In this document: in pieces, positions 61,846 through 64,000 of the stretch
Layout of the letters: every line of letters starts with the position of its first letter
Position numbering within the stretch: the stretch's first letter is position 1
Assembly (NCBI GenBank): GCA_913776825.1
Contig: CAJYPV010000004.1
Span: forward strand, 90,992-154,991
Direction of reading: 5' to 3'
Length of the DNA stretch: 64,000 nt
DNA from: Burkholderiaceae bacterium
Lineage (GTDB): Bacteria; Pseudomonadota; Gammaproteobacteria; Burkholderiales; Burkholderiaceae_C
The notes under the pieces: generated by a model
What the model was told of the DNA's origin: nothing
Seen by the model: only the letters and a program-made list of their open reading frames with translations
Databases searched by the model: none
Translations under genes and position numbers: made by a program

Positions 61846-63534
61846 ATGACCTACGCGAACAAGCCGTGGCTGGCCAGCTATCCCCCGGGTGTGGATCCGG
61901 AACTTCCGAGCGATTCGTACCCATCGCTGGTGGCGTTGCTGGAAGAAGCGTTCCACAAGCACGCGCAGCGCGATGCCGCGGTCTGCATGGATCGCCGCAT
62001 GACCTTCGGCGAAGTGGACGAGCTGTCGAAGTCGTTGGCGGCCTGGCTTCAGAAGTGCGGGATGGCGCCTGGCTCGCGCGTGGCGATCATGATGCCCAAC
62101 GTGCTTCAGTACATGGTCGCGATCGCGGCCGTCCTGCGTGCCGGGTATGTGGTCGTGAACGTCAACCCGCTCTACACGCCGCGAGAGCTGGCGCATCAGC
62201 TCAAGGACTCCGGCGCCGAGGCGATCCTCGTCCTGGAGAACTTCGCCAAGACTTTGTCTGAGGTCATCGACCAGACGAGCATCAAGCATGTCGTCCTGAC
62301 CTCGCTGGGTGATCTGCTGGGTTGGTGGCGGGGGCCGCTGATCAACTTCGCGGTTCGGCACGTGAAGAAGATGGTGCCGGAATTCCGCTTGCCGCTGACC
62401 AACGGTCGGACCGTCACGCGCTTCAATGCCGCTCTCAGCGAGGGTGCACGCTTGCCGCTGCGCACGGTGAAGCCGCATCGCGACGATCCCGCCTTCCTTC
62501 AATACACGGGGGGAACGACGGGGCTGTCCAAGGGCGCGACGCTGCTGCATCGGAATGTTGTCGCCAACATTCTCCAGAGCGAGGCCTGGTTCCGGCCGAT
62601 GCTCTCCAAGGTGGGCGATAGGCCGCTGACCATCGTCTGCGCGCTGCCCCTGTATCACATCTTCGCGCTGACCGCCTGCTACATGCTTGGCGCGCGGCTC
62701 GGGATGATGAATCTGTTGATTCCCAATCCGAGAGACATTCCCGGGTTCATCTCCACGCTGAAGAAGTACCGCGTCAACATGTTCCCTGCAGTGAACACCT
62801 TGTTCAATGCGCTGGCGAACGACCCGAGCTTCTCGTCCGTCGATTTCAGCGAGCTGGTGATCTCCAACGGCGGCGGCATGGCGGTCCAACAAGCCACTGC
62901 GGAGAAATGGCAGAGGATCACCGGCTGCCCCATCGTGGAGGGATATGGGCTCTCCGAAACCGCGCCAGTAGCGACGATCAATCGGTTTGACCTGGACGGG
63001 TTCAACGGGTCGATCGGCCTGCCCGTACCGGGGACCGAGATCTCAATTCGCGATGACCACGGCGCCGAAGTGCCGTTGGGCGAACGCGGCGAGATCTGCA
63101 TTCGCGGCCCCCAGGTCATGGCAGGTTATTGGAATCGCCCAGAGGAAACCTCGATGGCGATCGGTTCCGACGGATTCTTCAAGACCGGTGATATCGGGGT
63201 CATGGATCCACACGGGTTCACGCGCATCGTGGACCGGAAGAAGGACATGATTCTCGTCAGCGGGTTCAATGTCTATCCGACCGAAATCGAGCAGGTCGTC
63301 AACATGCACCCTGGCGTGCTGGAATGTGCCGCCGTGGGCGTTCCGGACGCCCACTCGGGTGAGGCCGTCAAGCTCTTCGTCATCAAGAAGGATCCGGCCC
63401 TGGCTGAAGAGGATGTGAGCCAGTTCTGCCACGCCCAGTTCACCGGCTATAAGCGACCGAAATACATTGAATTTCGGGAGGATCTGCCGAAGACGAACGT
63501 CGGGAAGATTCTGCGGCGTGAATTGAGGCAGTGA
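61846..63534 (+). CDS. fadD: Long-chain fatty acid--CoA ligase
   Basis: 562-residue adenylate-forming enzyme that activates fatty acids with ATP and CoA for beta-oxidation. The AMP-binding motif is YTGGTTGLSKGATLLH, then VEGYGLSETAPVA and the C-terminal TGDIGVMDPHGFTRIVDRKK. The final KTNVGKILRREL carries the catalytic Lys. CCAGGAG precedes the ATG. The length and motif set are those of FadD rather than an acetyl- or benzoate-CoA ligase, although medium-chain specificity cannot be excluded. Confidence 0.94.
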   Translation: MTYANKPWLASYPPGVDPELPSDSYPSLVALLEEAFHKHAQRDAAVCMDRRMTFGEVDELSKSLAAWLQKCGMAPGSRVAIMMPNVLQYMVAIAAVLRAGYVVVNVNPLYTPRELAHQLKDSGAEAILVLENFAKTLSEVIDQTSIKHVVLTSLGDLLGWWRGPLINFAVRHVKKMVPEFRLPLTNGRTVTRFNAALSEGARLPLRTVKPHRDDPAFLQYTGGTTGLSKGATLLHRNVVANILQSEAWFRPMLSKVGDRPLTIVCALPLYHIFALTACYMLGARLGMMNLLIPNPRDIPGFISTLKKYRVNMFPAVNTLFNALANDPSFSSVDFSELVISNGGGMAVQQATAEKWQRITGCPIVEGYGLSETAPVATINRFDLDGFNGSIGLPVPGTEISIRDDHGAEVPLGERGEICIRGPQVMAGYWNRPEETSMAIGSDGFFKTGDIGVMDPHGFTRIVDRKKDMILVSGFNVYPTEIEQVVNMHPGVLECAAVGVPDAHSGEAVKLFVIKKDPALAEEDVSQFCHAQFTGYKRPKYIEFREDLPKTNVGKILRRELRQ

Positions 63535-63830
63535 CGGCTAGGAAGGCGGCTCACCAAGCTGACGGCTTAGCGCATCGCGTTCTATTTGCCAGGGCCGCTG
63601 CCTGCGTCCACTGGCACTGAAAACAGCGGCTGTAAGCGCGACGCCGAGCGGTCGTACACCCGACGCCGCAGCGCGCCGAAACCAAATGAATTCGGTCGCA
63701 ATAACTGCACCGTCGAATAGGCCCCTGATACCCCACTCGCCACAAAAGTAAGCCAGCGCTGGGTCGCCGCAAAGCAAAAACACATTGAATGTTCTTCTGC
63801 GAGCCACAAACTGGAATATCGACGCCCAAA
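63535..63830. other. Lower-GC spacer between fadD and the 5S gene
   Basis: About 300 bases with visibly lower GC than the rest of the window. Several overlapping minus-strand frames are open (one of 89 codons, 63538-63807), but none has a ribosome binding site or recognised family. I regard it as non-coding or as a gene remnant. Confidence 0.5.
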
Positions 63831-63833
63831 AGC

Positions 63834-63867
63834 AAAAACCCCTTGAACCTATGGGTTCAAGGGGTTT
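63834..63867 (-). terminator. Terminator of the rRNA operon
   Basis: AAACCCCTTGAACC pairs perfectly with GGTTCAAGGGGTTT (14 pairs, loop of four) and is followed on the minus strand by a run of T. It lies 13 bases after the 3' end of the 5S gene. Confidence 0.94.
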
Positions 63868-63879
63868 CGCGGCATATTA

Positions 63880-63993
63880 GCCTGACGATGACCTACTTTC
63901 ACACGGGAATCCGCACTATCATCGGCGCTGAGTCGTTTCACGGTCCTGTTCGGGATGGGAAGGGGTGGGACCGACTCGCTATGGTCATCAGGC
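63880..63993 (-). rRNA. rrf: 5S ribosomal RNA
   Basis: The minus strand reads GCCTGATGACCATAGCGAGT at the 5' end, then the conserved CCCACCCCTTCCCATCCCGA region, CCGATGATAGTGCGG, and closes with GAAAGTAGGTCATCGTCAGG plus C. The two ends pair as the helix I stem. The length of about 114 bases is normal for betaproteobacteria. The 23S and 16S genes should lie beyond base 64000. Confidence 0.97.
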
Positions 63994-64000
63994 TTGACTG

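Noticed and set aside
1..64000. CRISPR arrays, insertion sequences, prophage or integrase genes
   Set aside because: No spacer-repeat arrays, transposase/integrase motifs or attachment-site duplications were seen; the repeats found are short hairpin or tandem types.

Overview
The window looks like a chromosomal segment of a high-GC betaproteobacterium of the order Burkholderiales, most likely the Roseateles/Mitsuaria/Rubrivivax-type lineage. The basis is gene content and protein character (corC-lnt next to glyQ, dksA-hslVU, a fused IcmF mutase, NasT-controlled nitrate genes, PEP-CTERM, many MCPs and GGDEF proteins), not a database search. Coding density is high. I see no insertion sequence, prophage, CRISPR array or tRNA gene. 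One rRNA gene (5S) lies at the right edge.

Layout. 1-9.9 kb is housekeeping: start of glyQ, lnt, corC, a His-rich CobW-type GTPase, a cysteine-poor dksA, a TPR/STAS-like protein, hslV-hslU and a nucleotidyltransferase. 10-12.9 kb holds coaX and a chemoreceptor. 12.9-24.3 kb is a complete nitrate assimilation locus on the minus strand: nasT, then nrtA-nrtB-nrtD-nirB-nirD-nasA-cobA. Nitrate is imported by NrtABD, reduced to nitrite by NasA and to ammonium by NirBD; CobA supplies the siroheme precursor. The nasT-nrtA gap contains a sigma-54-type promoter followed at once by two hexaloop hairpins and an overlapping terminator, which is the expected target of an ANTAR antiterminator such as NasT.

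24.5-32.2 kb: a PEP-CTERM protein, icmF with a palindromic operator, an unrecognised protein and a second chemoreceptor. 32.2-35.3 kb: a ChaA-type cation/H+ antiporter flanked by two copies of a large hairpin repeat, and a diguanylate cyclase. 35.4-38.5 kb: a DUF72-ArsR pair divergent from a degenerate P450-like gene and an ABM-type monooxygenase. 38.6-46 kb: an acyltransferase, CreA, a degenerate GGDEF protein, three GNAT acetyltransferases around a TetR regulator, and a sugar dehydrogenase. 46-49 kb: an EF-G paralogue and a possible DNA-binding protein.

49.7-55.7 kb is the most striking accessory locus: a GH9 cellulase (GH9-CBM3c-FN3-FN3-CBM2, predicted lipoprotein) followed by a GH48 cellobiohydrolase-type enzyme with its own CBM2. 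It sits behind an 824-bp non-coding region containing several dyads and an intrinsic terminator. 55.7-64 kb: a LemA-like protein, two small unrecognised genes, an HDOD protein, a TPMT-family methyltransferase, an Lrp regulator divergent from hpd across twin palindromes, an alpha/beta hydrolase, fadD and the 5S gene.
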